Assembly: GCA_946478985.1 (NCBI GenBank)
Contig: CAMLDZ010000005.1
Span: forward strand, 1-60,468
From: an uncultured Solimonas sp.
Lineage (GTDB): Bacteria > Pseudomonadota > Gammaproteobacteria > Nevskiales > Nevskiaceae
Length of the DNA stretch: 60,468 nucleotides
Reading direction: 5' to 3'
Shown here: positions 29,011 to 39,200 of the stretch, piece after piece
Numbering within the stretch: position 1 is the stretch's first letter
How the letters are laid out: the number at the start of each line of letters is the position of its first letter
Made by a program: the position numbers and the translations under genes
Notes under the pieces: model-generated
What the model was told of the DNA's origin: nothing
Databases searched by the model: none
What the model saw: the letters and a program-made list of their open reading frames with translations, nothing else

Positions 29011-29194
29011 CGAAATATCCAGCTCTTGGCTGAAAAGGTTGCGGATTATACGAGCGCGCCGGCCGCAAAGTCGGGCCGGCCGCGGTGAAAAGTTCGCCAA
29101 GTCCGTCAGATGACGGCAAAATGCCGGCCTCGCAGACCCACCCCCGTCCGTCAATGGCTGACAGCCGGCACGACGCAAGCCCCTGGCTCCGGCC

Positions 29195-29291
29195 ATAAAA
29201 AAAGGCCACCGTTGGGCGGTGGCCTTAAGAGACCCCATGTGCGGGATCTGGAGGAGATCGTTGGAGAGGAACCCTGTGTTTCGCTCTCGAT
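29195..29291 (-). ncRNA. Candidate small RNA or transcription attenuator upstream of prfB
   Basis: Within the 361-bp gap between prfB and a divergent LysR gene, the minus strand has a promoter-like pair (TTGTTG at 29321-29326, 17-bp spacer, TTTAAT at 29298-29303) and, about 95 bases after the expected start near 29291, a strong terminator (stem GGCCACCG/CGGTGGCC at 29204-29224, then seven U). Inside are a second hairpin (GATCCC/GGGGTC) and an apparently unpaired pyrimidine stretch with UCCUCUCC and UCUCCUCC, anti-Shine-Dalgarno-like as in trans-acting sRNAs. An attenuator of prfB-lysS, whose start codon is 185 bp further on, is the alternative. I do not match it to a named RNA family. Confidence 0.5.
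29197..29224 (-). terminator. Rho-independent terminator, minus strand
   Basis: Perfect 8-bp stem 29204-29211 with 29217-29224, followed on the minus strand by seven T. The plus-strand side lacks a T-run, so it acts on minus-strand transcripts only. Confidence 0.8.
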
Positions 29292-29371
29292 GGGTGTATT
29301 AAACTGCTGATGCTGCATCGCAACAAGTGATTTTTTCTGCAGAGACAACTTAGAAAAACTAAACTACCGCG

Positions 29372-30391
29372 ATGCGCCTCCCCCCGCTCAACTCGCTACG
29401 CGCCTTCGAGGCGGCCGCCCGCCACTGCAGTGTCTTCAAAGCCGCCAAGGAACTGCACGTCACACCGGCCGCTGTCAGCCACCAGATCAAGGCGCTGGAA
29501 GAACACCTCGGCATCGAGCTGTTCAAGCGGCAGCCGCGCCGGCTGACGCTGACGCCGGCGGCCGAAGCCTGCCTGCCCAAGCTCACCGCCGCATTCGGGC
29601 TCATGGCCGATGCCGTCAACAGTGCCCAGCAACTGGCGCGCGCCGGCCGCGTGATGGTCAGCTCGCCGCCGGCGCTGGCTACGAAATGGCTGATTCCGCG
29701 GCTGTCCAAGTTCCGTGACCTGTACCCGGAAATCGATCTGCGCATCGCCGCCCGCCAGACCCGCCGCGACTTCGACCGCAGCACCACCGGACAGGTCGAC
29801 AATCTCCTCGAAGACGCCGACATCGCCTTCCGCCTGGGCGATGGCGACTACCCCGGCTACATCGTCCACAAGTTGTTCGATACCTTCACGCTGCCGATGT
29901 GCAGTCCGCGGCTGTTGCAGGGCGAGCATCCGCTACGCACGCCGGATGACCTTCGCTATCACACCCTGCTCCATTACGAGAGCGACAATGGCTCGATGGA
30001 CACCAATCGGCCCAACTGGAATTCATGGCTGAAAGCGGCGGGCGTGCGCGGCATCGATACCCGCCGCGGCCCGACCTTCAACCACGTCACGCTGGCGATG
30101 CAGGCCGCCGAGGACGGCCTCGGCGTGTTCCTCGGCATGCCCGCACTGGCATCCACGGAAATGGCCGAAGGCCGCCTGGTCACGCCGTTCCCGCTCAAGT
30201 TGCCGGGCGGCGCCGGCTATTACCTGCTGCATAACGAAGAGTCGCAGCGTCAGCCGACGATCGTCGCATTCCGCGACTGGGTGCTCAGCGAAGCCCGGCA
30301 AGAGACCTGGACCGCCGACGCCGAAACCGCAGCCGGCGACGCCGAAAAAAATTCGCCGACAACCATTGCAAGCCCACGGTCGCCTGACTAG
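29372..30391 (+). CDS. LysR-family regulator, GcvA-like
   Basis: 339 residues. Winged helix-turn-helix at about 6-65 (LPPLNSLRAFEAAARHCSVF and AAKELHVTPAAVSHQIKALE), which is the GcvA-type N-terminus. Effector domain about 92-305 with LATKWLIPRLSKFRDLYPEIDLRI. The last about 30 residues are low-complexity and extra to the family. Target and ligand unknown; it is divergent from the candidate minus-strand RNA, with which it shares the upstream region. A short promoter-sized AT-rich stretch (29328-29370) precedes the ATG. Confidence 0.85.
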   Translation: MRLPPLNSLRAFEAAARHCSVFKAAKELHVTPAAVSHQIKALEEHLGIELFKRQPRRLTLTPAAEACLPKLTAAFGLMADAVNSAQQLARAGRVMVSSPPALATKWLIPRLSKFRDLYPEIDLRIAARQTRRDFDRSTTGQVDNLLEDADIAFRLGDGDYPGYIVHKLFDTFTLPMCSPRLLQGEHPLRTPDDLRYHTLLHYESDNGSMDTNRPNWNSWLKAAGVRGIDTRRGPTFNHVTLAMQAAEDGLGVFLGMPALASTEMAEGRLVTPFPLKLPGGAGYYLLHNEESQRQPTIVAFRDWVLSEARQETWTADAETAAGDAEKNSPTTIASPRSPD

Positions 30392-30409
30392 AATTCACGC
30401 CCCGACGCT

Positions 30410-30485
<76 letters not shown>

Positions 30486-30931
30486 CCTTTTCCCACTATG
30501 AACCGCAGCAGATTGCCGGCCACTCAGCTGCCAGCAATCGGGTTCGATAGTCGCTCTCAGCACGCCTAGACCGCAGACCCACGGGCTTGCGCCCATGCCG
30601 CGGCCGCGTGCGCGGGTTGGCTTGGCCGCTTCGATCCTTGCATCTCCGACGGCAAATGTGGCGCCCACGTCGCGTTGGGCTCGGCCATCGCCTCGCGCGT
30701 TCTGCCCGCGGTCGGCCTGCCTGACCTCTCGACAATCGTGAACGGCGGCGCACGCGGCCCGAGCCCGAGCCCACGACCGGTTCCATCGGTGCGACTGCCG
30801 CGCAGCGCCCTTGTCGCAAGGCGGGCTTGCCGGCGAGCCGAAAACTGGCGGCGCTTATACTGCGCTGCCATCGCTGCCCCGACTGCCTGATGGCCGTCCG
30901 AAATGACGCGAGCCGAGGAGAATCTTGCAAC
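30486..30931. other. 446-bp gap with no credible gene
   Basis: I see no convincing coding sequence, integrase remnant or direct repeat of the tRNA 3' end here. Reading frames antisense to the tRNA (ending RDLDSNQGPSD) are a well-known artefact. The stretch leads into a broken thioesterase gene and may be decayed sequence. Confidence 0.4.
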
Positions 30932-31796
30932 GTGACCACGGTCGCAGATTTGTCTCTGCACGAGTTACAAAAGTTTTATGTCGACGTGATTCCGCATCAT
31001 GTCCATCTGGGCATTCGGATCGTCGACTGCAAGGCGGGTCGACTGAGCATCGATCTGCCTTTTTCTGGCCGGCTGGCGAGGCCCGACGAAGGACTGCACC
31101 CGGGCGCGATCACCACCCTGATCGATGCGCCCTGCGGCTCGGTGGTTCCTACGCTGCAAAGGCGCCCAGAAGAGCAGCCACCCTCGACCTGCGAACAGAC
31201 TTCCTGCTTCCGGCGCCAACTCGTGCCGGTGCCCGCTGTGTCGCGGAGTGCTTTCATTTCGACGCGAATCTCGCCTTTGTCCGCGCATCGGTTTACGAAG
31301 CAGACCGCCAATCGATCATTGCGGCCGCGTCCGGCACGTCGCTGTCTTCATCGCCAGGCCGGGCGAGGACGTCATCAGGGAGGCATTGGATGGCCGTTCC
31401 GCATTCTTGCCCGACGCAAGGTCCGGCGCGCCAGCGGCCGCATACGAACAGATGATGGACATCGGCTCGGAGCGCGATGAGGGCCGGCGGCAGGTGCAGA
31501 TGGCACTCCAGGACCACATCGTCGGAAACGAGAAGCTCGGCATCCTGCATGGCGGCGCCGTCGCCCGCTTGCTGCAGGTCGGCGCGTTGCAGGAACTCCA
31601 GCTGGCGGGCGAGTCCCGGCAAGCGCGGATCTTCAGCTTCAATATCGAGTTCTTGGGCCCCGCCTTCGCCAAACGCACCTGGGCGCGCGCAACGGTCGTG
31701 TCACGCAGCAAACGCTTCGCCAACCTCAGTGTCACCGCGCATCAGAACGAAACCGAATGCATTGCGCGGGCAACTGCCCAGTTCGCCCTGTTCTGA
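30932..31796 (+). pseudogene. Tandem hot-dog thioesterase (PaaI-like), broken by two frameshifts
   Basis: Three successive reading frames together give a protein of about 287 residues with two hot-dog domains. Frame 1 (GTG at 30932) covers the first half of domain 1 up to about 31175 (LHPGAITTLIDAPCGSVVPT). Frame 2 continues it to about 31340 (TLDLRTDFLLPAP, AFVRASVYEADRQSIIAAASGT). Frame 3 runs to the stop at 31796 with domain 2 (LGILHGGAVARLLQ, FSFNIEFLGPAFAKRTWARA). Both shifts are -1, as if one base were lost at each point. Either it is a decaying acyl-CoA thioesterase gene or the sequence has two single-base errors. Domain 2 could still be translated from ATG at 31452. Downstream genes also concern lipids. 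Confidence 0.7.
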
Positions 31797-31923
31797 TCGT
31801 CGCCAATCGCCGCGGCTGGCGGCGCTCCGATCAGTGGTTTGGCACCGCCTGCCCTGGCCTCCAAGATCGCTGCGCAGCAAGGAAGGCAGAGCGAACGCGA
31901 GCAGCTTCCTATAATAGTCACCC

Positions 31924-32685
31924 ATGCGCCGCTTCCTCGATCTGGTCTACGCGCCACTGGCCACCTTGGTGCTGGCCGTGTTCGTGCCCGTCGCCTGCCT
32001 TGCCGTCATTGCGGGTCCGACGCTGAGGCTGCGGCGCGAGACTGGCCGCATCGCGGTGCGGGTGCTGCTGAGGTGCATCGGCGTGCCGCTGCGCGTGCGC
32101 GGCCTGGCGCATCTGCCTGCGCGCCCCGCCATCGTCGTCTGCAATCACGCCAGCTACTTCGATGGCATTGTCATGACGGCGGTGCTGCCGCGGCGCTACA
32201 GCTTCGTGGTCCAGGACGGCGCCGGCCGCTGGCCGCTGATCGGCCTGTGCCTGCGTCGCATGGGCGTGATCTTCGTCAACCGCAGCGAAGCGCGCTCCGG
32301 CGCGCGCACCATGCGCGCCCTGATGCGCAGGCTGCTGCAGGGCGAGTCGCTGACGGTGTTCGCCGAAGGAACCTTCAAGCCGCAGCCCGGACTGCTGCCG
32401 TTCAAGATGGGCGCCTTCCTGATGGCGGCTCGCTGCCGCACGCCGGTCGTGCCGGTGGCGATCCGCGGGTCGCGCCGGCTCTATGGCGGCGGCCGCCGGC
32501 TGCCGCGCTGGAGTGCGCTGGAGATCGACATCGCCGCACCGCTGAGCGCCGACGGCGAAGATCGCGACGCGGCCTTGACGCTGCGCGACAACACTCGCGC
32601 GACGATCCTGCGTCTATGTGGCGAGCCGGATCTGGAGAGCGCCGCCGAGCGCCGCGCGGAGCTGGAAACGGTGACCCTGTCATGA
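31924..32685 (+). CDS. 1-acyl-sn-glycerol-3-phosphate acyltransferase family protein (PlsC-like)
   Basis: 253 residues. N-terminal transmembrane helix (about 8-32), then the acyltransferase domain with motif I NHASYFD (catalytic His/Asp, about residue 75), motif II around GVIFVNRSEARSG and motif III FAEGTFKPQPGLLPFKMG. It acylates lysophosphatidic acid or a related acceptor at the inner membrane; the true acceptor is uncertain because this family also includes lyso-ornithine-lipid and other acyltransferases. The start of the next gene overlaps its stop (ATGA at 32682-32685). Confidence 0.86.
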   Translation: MRRFLDLVYAPLATLVLAVFVPVACLAVIAGPTLRLRRETGRIAVRVLLRCIGVPLRVRGLAHLPARPAIVVCNHASYFDGIVMTAVLPRRYSFVVQDGAGRWPLIGLCLRRMGVIFVNRSEARSGARTMRALMRRLLQGESLTVFAEGTFKPQPGLLPFKMGAFLMAARCRTPVVPVAIRGSRRLYGGGRRLPRWSALEIDIAAPLSADGEDRDAALTLRDNTRATILRLCGEPDLESAAERRAELETVTLS

Positions 32686-33995
32686 AGTCGCGACCGCGTC
32701 TCTGGCGCAACTGGTCCGGCACCTTGCAGTGCCAGCCGAGTCATTGCGCCGAACCCGGCAGCCTCGAAGAAATCCAGGCCGAGGTCGTGCGCGCCGTCGA
32801 CGAGGGCGAGCGGCTGCGCGTGATCGGCAGCGGCGCCTCGGTGGCACCGCTGTGCTGGACCGACGACAACCATATGTCGCTGGCGCGCTTTACCGGCATC
32901 GAGTCCGCCGACGTGCAGCGCCGCCGCGTCTGGGTCCGCGCCGGCACCTCTTTGCAAGCCTTGTACGAGCTTCTCGCCGAGCGCGAACTGGCCCTGGAAG
33001 TCGGCCCTTCCTTTTCGCAGGCGACGATCGGCGGCGCGATCAGCACAGCGACCCATGGCAGCGGCATGGCCTTCGGCAATCTGTCGAGTCTGGTCACCGG
33101 CCTGCGCCTGGTGCTCGCCGACGGCTCGGTGCGCGAGCTGTCACGCGAGCAGCAGGCGCAGTGGTTTGATGCCGCGCGCGTCTCGCTCGGCGCGCTGGGC
33201 GTGATCTCCCATGTCGAGCTGCAATGCGTCGATCACTACCGCCTGCTGGTGGCGCAGCGGCGCAGCAGCTTTGGCGAAACGCTGGCGCGGCTCACCGAAA
33301 CGCGTCGCGAGCATCGCAACTACGAGCTGCACTGGTTTCCCTACGCGGGTGTGGTCCTGCAGCGCAGCGCCGATGAAACACGCGTGGCGCCGCAGCACCC
33401 ATGGAACCTGCGCGCTGCACGCGCACGCTTCTTCGACCAGCTGACGATTCGCGCGGCGCGCCGTGTCGCACAGCGCTCGCCGCAGGCAGCCGAACGCGCC
33501 GGCAGCTTCGTCGCCTCGCGCATCCGCTTTCGCGGCGGCGTCCGCAACGCCGAGGACGCCTACCAGACCGACCGCATCACGCGCGTCCTGCATCTGGAGT
33601 ACGCAGTACCGATCGAACACGCCGTCGAGACCCTGCGCCATCTCGAACGGCTGATTCGCGCACTGGATTTCCGCATTCACGTGCCGATCGAAGTCCGTTT
33701 CGTCCGCGCCGACGATGCCTGGCTGTCGCCTCAGTACCAGCGCGACAGCGCGACGATCACCCTGCCCGCCTATAGCGAGCTGGCGCACTCGGGCTATTTC
33801 TCGGCGATCAGCGAGCTGTTCGACCGCGTCGAAGGTCGCCCGCACTGGGCCAGTGCGCACGACAAGACCGCCACCGAGTTGCAGGCGCTGTATCCGCGCT
33901 TCGACGACTTTCGCAAGCTGCGCGCCGAACTCGATCCGCGCGGCTTCTTTCTCAACCCGCATCTGGCCAAGCTGTTTGGCCTGAGCCTGCGCTGA
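32682..33995 (+). CDS. FAD-linked oxidoreductase, D-arabinono-1,4-lactone oxidase type
   Basis: 437 residues. N-terminal PCMH-type FAD-binding domain (about 15-185) with RLRVIGSGASVAPL and GGAISTATHGSGMAFGNLSS. C-terminal aldonolactone-oxidase-type domain (about 190-437) ending in DPRGFFLNPHLAKLFG, close to the family ending. Members oxidise sugar lactones or polyols; substrate unknown. The histidine context needed for covalent flavin attachment is not clear to me. It is translationally coupled to the acyltransferase, an unusual pairing, and lies 22 bp before zapE. Confidence 0.82.
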   Translation: MKSRPRLWRNWSGTLQCQPSHCAEPGSLEEIQAEVVRAVDEGERLRVIGSGASVAPLCWTDDNHMSLARFTGIESADVQRRRVWVRAGTSLQALYELLAERELALEVGPSFSQATIGGAISTATHGSGMAFGNLSSLVTGLRLVLADGSVRELSREQQAQWFDAARVSLGALGVISHVELQCVDHYRLLVAQRRSSFGETLARLTETRREHRNYELHWFPYAGVVLQRSADETRVAPQHPWNLRAARARFFDQLTIRAARRVAQRSPQAAERAGSFVASRIRFRGGVRNAEDAYQTDRITRVLHLEYAVPIEHAVETLRHLERLIRALDFRIHVPIEVRFVRADDAWLSPQYQRDSATITLPAYSELAHSGYFSAISELFDRVEGRPHWASAHDKTATELQALYPRFDDFRKLRAELDPRGFFLNPHLAKLFGLSLR

Positions 33996-34017
33996 CCCGG
34001 CGCCAAACCACGCTCCC

Positions 34018-35103
34018 ATGACGCACGAATTGCCGCTGTCCCCGCTGGCCCGCTACGAGCGCGATCTCGCCAGCGGCGGCTTCACCGCGGACGCTTCGCA
34101 GCGCCGCGCCATCGAGGCGCTGCAGCGCGTCTATCAGGAGCTGGTGGCCGCGCCGCCCAAGCGCTGGTTCCGCCGGCCGCACTACCAGCAGGTGACCGGC
34201 CTCTACATGTGGGGCGGCGTCGGCCGCGGCAAGACCTATCTGATGGACAGCTTCTTCGACGCGCTGCCATTCGCACGCAAGCTGCGCACGCATTTCCATC
34301 GCTTCATGCTCGACGTGCACGAACGGCGCAAACGCTACCCGGAAGAACGTGATCCGCTGAAGCTGGTCGCCGAGGAATACGCCAGTGAAGTGCGCGTGCT
34401 CTGCTTTGACGAGTTCTACGTCTCCGACATCGCCGACGCGATGATCCTGGGCCGGCTGTTCGATAACCTGTTCCAGCTCGGCGTCACACTGATCGCCACC
34501 AGCAACATCCCGCCGGAACGGCTCTACGAGAACGGCCTGCAGCGCGCCAACTTCCTGCCGTTCATCGATGTGCTCAAGCGCCATGTCGGCGTGCTCAATG
34601 TCGACGGCGGCGTCGATTACCGCCTGCGCACGCTGACCCACGTCGACATCTACCGCCACCCCTGCGACGAAGCCGCCGAGCAGGACCTGGCGCGCTGGTT
34701 CGTCGAGATCGCGCATGCCAGCGGCATCGAGCGCGACCTGTCGATCAACGGCCGCGTCATCCACGTGCGCCGCGAGCACGAGGGCGTGGCGTGGTTCGAC
34801 TTCGACGAACTCTGCGAAGGGCCGCGCGGCGCCGCCGACTACATCGAGATCGGCCGTACCCACCACACCGTGCTGATGTCCCGCGTGCCGCAGCTGACGG
34901 TGTTCCGCGAGGACGCGGCGCGCCGCTTCATCAACCTCGTCGACGAGTTCTACGACCGCGGCGTCAAGCTGCTGCTGGCGGCCGATGTCGAGTTGTCGCA
35001 GCTTTACGTCGGCGACAAGCTGCGCTTCGAGATCCAGCGCACCCTGTCGCGGCTGACTGAAATGCAGTCCGAGGAGTATCTGGCACGGCCGCACCTGGCT
35101 TAG
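34018..35103 (+). CDS. zapE: Cell division protein ZapE (AFG1-like ATPase)
   Basis: 361-residue P-loop ATPase. Walker A GGVGRGKT (about 63-70), Walker B VLCFDEFYVSD (about 128-138), sensor LIATSNIPP, and YRLRTL plus ARRFINLVDEFYDRGVKLLL towards the C-terminus. In E. coli ZapE binds FtsZ and promotes constriction under stress; the yeast homologue acts in mitochondrial quality control. 22 bp after the FAD oxidase gene. Confidence 0.93.
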   Translation: MTHELPLSPLARYERDLASGGFTADASQRRAIEALQRVYQELVAAPPKRWFRRPHYQQVTGLYMWGGVGRGKTYLMDSFFDALPFARKLRTHFHRFMLDVHERRKRYPEERDPLKLVAEEYASEVRVLCFDEFYVSDIADAMILGRLFDNLFQLGVTLIATSNIPPERLYENGLQRANFLPFIDVLKRHVGVLNVDGGVDYRLRTLTHVDIYRHPCDEAAEQDLARWFVEIAHASGIERDLSINGRVIHVRREHEGVAWFDFDELCEGPRGAADYIEIGRTHHTVLMSRVPQLTVFREDAARRFINLVDEFYDRGVKLLLAADVELSQLYVGDKLRFEIQRTLSRLTEMQSEEYLARPHLA

Positions 35104-35221
35104 ATTCCGCCGACCTAGCGCGGAATTTGCGAGCCGAGAACACGGCACGCCGTGAACGCTTGGTCATCACGCTGATAACGGCTGTCGTTACCGTCCCGGT
35201 AAACGGCCGGAAGGAAATCGG

Positions 35222-36271
35222 ATGCGAATCATCACCCTGCTGCGCGCCGTTCTGGTGCTGGTCCTGGCATCGCTGCTCGCCTGCGGCGGCGGCAGCCGTT
35301 CCGCCGACGATGACGCCGGTTCCGGAGGAGGAGGAGGAGGTGGTGGTGGTGGCGGCGGCGGTGGCGGCGGTGGCGGCGAACCCGAGCCGGAAGCCTGGGG
35401 TCCCGGCGACTATCCGCGACGCCTGACCGAGCAGACCTATCTGACACTCGACGGCATCGACGGCCAGCAGGGTCTTACGCGCCAGTTCAAGGTCCATGTT
35501 CCCAGCGGCTACCAGGCCAGCACGCCGGCGCCGGTACTGTTCTGCTTTCACGGCTATCTCGACAACGCCGTCAACTTCTGCGTGACCACCGCCGGCATGC
35601 CGGCGAAGTCCGACCAGGGCGGCTTCGTGCTGGTGATGCCCAATGGTTACAACAACAGCTGGAACGGCGGCACCTGCTGCGGCGACGCCAGCCAGATGAA
35701 GCTCGACGACGTTGCCTTCGTCCGGGCGATCGTCAACGAGCTGGACCAGCATCTCAACATCGATCATCGCCGCATCTATGCGACCGGCATGTCCAATGGC
35801 GGCTATCTGAGCTACCGCCTGGCCTGCGAAGCCGCGGATCTGGTCGCCGCGGTGGCGCCCGCGTCCGGCGCCTTGGGCACCAACCAAGACACACCCGATG
35901 TCGGCGTGCCGCGCACCTCGGACTTCGCGCGCTGCACGCCGGATGCGCCGGTATCGTTGCTCGAACTACATGGCAGCGACGATCCCCTGAACTGGTATAC
36001 GGTGTTCGTGCCGCCCTCGCTGCAGCGCATGGCCGAAGTCAACGGCTGCGACAACATCACCGCCCCCACCAGCCAGCCCGTCAGCGGCGGCGACACGTCC
36101 TGCAGCAGCTACCAGAACTGTGATGGCGTCACGGTCACCGCCTGCGTGGTCAATGGCGGCTCGCATTGCTGGTTCGGCGCGTCCGGCTGCGATGCCGCCA
36201 GCAGCGGCGGCAGCGACACCCTGGTCAATACCGATGCCGTCTGGAGCTTCGTCTCCAAATTCAGTCGCTAG
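35222..36271 (+). CDS. PHB-depolymerase/LpqC-like secreted esterase
   Basis: 349 residues: signal peptide with lipobox (LASLLACGGG, Cys at about residue 21), an uninterrupted run of 18 glycines (about residues 35-52), then an alpha/beta-hydrolase domain. Nucleophile motif GMSNGG (about residue 191), oxyanion block LFCFHGYLDN, and candidate acid/His in LLELHGSDD and NGGSHCWFG complete a Ser-Asp-His triad. The paired cysteines suggest disulfides and an extracytoplasmic location. The family includes poly(3-hydroxybutyrate) depolymerases and feruloyl/acetylxylan esterases; the substrate is not settled. The Gly run probably acts as a flexible tether from the membrane. Confidence 0.85.
   Translation: MRIITLLRAVLVLVLASLLACGGGSRSADDDAGSGGGGGGGGGGGGGGGGGGEPEPEAWGPGDYPRRLTEQTYLTLDGIDGQQGLTRQFKVHVPSGYQASTPAPVLFCFHGYLDNAVNFCVTTAGMPAKSDQGGFVLVMPNGYNNSWNGGTCCGDASQMKLDDVAFVRAIVNELDQHLNIDHRRIYATGMSNGGYLSYRLACEAADLVAAVAPASGALGTNQDTPDVGVPRTSDFARCTPDAPVSLLELHGSDDPLNWYTVFVPPSLQRMAEVNGCDNITAPTSQPVSGGDTSCSSYQNCDGVTVTACVVNGGSHCWFGASGCDAASSGGSDTLVNTDAVWSFVSKFSR
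35324..35377 (+). repeat. GGN trinucleotide microsatellite encoding 18 glycines
   Basis: Runs of GGA (5), GGT (4), GGC (3) and mixed GGT/GGC. Blocks of the same codon point to recent slippage. Length changes in threes would alter linker length without breaking the frame. Confidence 0.85.
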
Positions 36272-36289
36272 CACCGCCGGCGCGGCCCC

Positions 36290-39200
36290 TCAGAGCGGCT
36301 GCCAGCGCAGCCCGGGCACGTCCAGCAAGGGCAGGTACAGCGCCGTGCGCACCGGCTCGTCGCCATAGCGACGCAGAATCGCCGCATAGCTCTGCAGTTG
36401 CGGCGCGTAGCGCTCGCGCTCGGTGGCGATGAAGGCGGCCAGATCGCCACCCTGGTGACGGCTGGTCTTGAAATCGACGACCCAGCGCGTGCCTTCGGCA
36501 TCGATGAAACTGCGGTCGATCACATAACGCTGCGCCACGCCGTCGAGCGCCGCCGTCAGCGCCCATTCGCTGCGCGCCTGACGATGCGCCGGATCGAACA
36601 GCCAGCGGCCGCGCTCCTCGTCCAGCAAGCTGGCAATGCCCTGCTCGACCAGCGCCGCTGCCGCCGCGCTGCGTGCCAGCGGCACGCCCTGCGCCTGCAA
36701 TTCCCGCGGCAGCTGCTCATGCAGGGCCCGCCGGCGCGCCGGGCTCCAGCGTTCCAGCGGTTCCGCCGCCAGGCGCTGCGCCCAGCGGTGAAAGACCACG
36801 CCGACGATCCGCGCCACCTCGCCCGCCCAGTCGAACGCCGGCGCCTTGCCGGCACCGCGCGTTGTCGGCGCCTCCACGGCCGGCAGCCCCGCCATTCGCG
36901 GCGGCGTGCGCCAGTCGGCGCGCAGGCGCCGCAACAGCGGCGGCGCCGGACGCTCAGCGTTCAGCGGTGCGTCGCCTTGCGCGGCCGGCGGCACGCCGGC
37001 CGCCGCGTCGCGAAACGCCGCTGCCAGCGCCGGCCACAGCCGCGCCAGCAAGCTGCTGGGCGGCGGCGCCTTCGGCGCGCCATCGTCGCCCAGGCCGACA
37101 TGACCGATCAGATGCAGGCGTCGCCGCGCCCGCGTCGCCGCCACATAGAGCAGACGCCCATCCTCGAATACCTGCTTGTCGGCTTCCAGCGCGCGCAGAT
37201 AGCGGTAGCTGGGGTCGGATTCGTCGCCGCGCGGCTGCACCGGCGCGAGCAGGAACGCCGCTGCCGCGCGCGAGAACATCACCGGCGGCGGCGTGTCGCT
37301 GCGCGTGGTGCGGCCCAGGCCCGGCACGATGACGGTGTCGAACTCCAGACCCTTGGATTTGTGGATCGTCATCAGGCTCAGGCTGCCGTCGGCCAGCGGG
37401 TCCGGCGTGGCCCGCAGCTCGCGCAGATGCAGATCGAGTCCGTCCAGGTCATCGAGCGTCGCGCCCGGCGCCAGTTCCTCCAGCGCCGCGAAGAACTGTT
37501 GCGCATCGCCCAGATCGCGCGGCTCGCGCAGCGCGGCCGGACCACCGAGCGCGTACCAGGCGCTCTCCACCCAGCGTCGCAAGGGCTTGCGCCCCTGCTG
37601 CGCGAGCGTCGCCTCGATGATCTCCAGCGCCCGCATCAGCCGCGCGCGAGCCGGTCCCTGCAAGCGATCGAGCCGCTGCGGGTCGCGCAGCGCCAGCAGC
37701 AGCGGCGTATCGGCGCCCAGCCCGCCGGACAAGGCCAGCAGATCGCCCAGCTGCAAGCCGCAGTACGGCGCGCGCAGCAGCGCCAGCCAGGCAACGCGGT
37801 CGAGCGGATGCAGCAGGGCTCGCGTCAATGCGCGCAGGTCTTCGATCACCGGCCGGCTGGCCAGGCTTTCCAGATCGACCGCGCGGTACTTGAGGCCGGC
37901 GCCGCGCAGTGCCGGCATCAGTTCGTCCAGATGCGTGCGGCTGCGTACCAGCACGGCGATGCTGCCCTGCGGATCTTCGCGCCGCGCCGCCGCGACCAGG
38001 GCGACGACCTGCGCAGCCTCGGCGCGCGCATCGTTGTCGAAGCGCGGATGCACGAGCACTGCCGGCGCCTCGGCAGCCTGTCGCGTCGCCACCGCCTGGT
38101 TGTAGGGCACGGCGCCGCGGCCGATGTTCTCCTGCGACGGCAGCACCTGCGCGAAGGCGGTGTTGACCCAGTCGACGATGCCGGCGTCCGAACGGAAATT
38201 GCAGCGCAGCGCCAGGGCGTCGAGCTGCAGCGCGCCGATGCCGCGGCGCCGTGCATCGAGGAACAGGCCGACGTCGGCCTCGCGGAAGCGGTAGATGCTC
38301 TGCATCGGGTCGCCGACGACGAACAGCGTGCGGCCGTCGCCCGGCTGCCAGCCGGCGGTGAGCCGGCGCAACAGCGCGATCTGCGTCTGCGAGGTGTCCT
38401 GGAATTCATCGACCAGCAAATGGCGGATGCGGTAGTCCAGCGCCAGCCCCAGCTCGGTCGGCGCCTCCTCGTCGCCGAGCGCCAGCACGGCGCGCGCCGC
38501 CACCTCGGTGAAATCGACCTCGCCGCGCATCGCGAACACCACGTGCAGCTGCGCCGCGGCCAGGCGCATGACGTCGAGCAGGGCTTGCAGGACCTGCCAT
38601 TGCGCGTCGTCGTAGCGCGGCGCCGGCAGTTGGCGCAGCGCCTGCAGCGCGGCGAGCAGGCCCGGCGCGTCCTTGAGCCTTGCGATCAGCTGCTGGTGGG
38701 CATCGCGCGGCGCACCCAGCGCCTCGGCCTCGGCCTTGGTCTTGGGCGCCGGAAAGCCGAGGTTCTTGTCGAGCCGCTTGCGCCACTCGCCGTCGGCGGT
38801 CAGTACCAGTTCGGCGAGCGCGAGCCAGCGCGGCAGCGCGTCCGCCTGCGTGTCCGGCCATTGTCCGTCGCGCAAGCGATGTACCGCCCAGTCCGGCGCC
38901 GACTCGTAGCGCTGCGAGGAGGCGTGTGCGGCCGAGGCCAGCCAGATGTCGCGGCCGTCCGCCGGCAGGCACTGCTCCAGCGCCTGCAGCGCCTCGGTGA
39001 TCGCCTGCTGCAAGGCCGCTTCCAGCTCCTCGCGCGCGGCGCGGCCGCTGGCGGTGACGAAACGCAGCCATTGGTCGCGTCGCGCCAGCAGACCCATCAG
39101 CTGCTGTTCGAGCAGGCCGCTGCGATTGTCGAAGTGACGCAGCACGCGTGCGATCGCCTCGCGGTGGTCGCTGTCGGTCTCCAGCGCATCCAGCGTGGCG

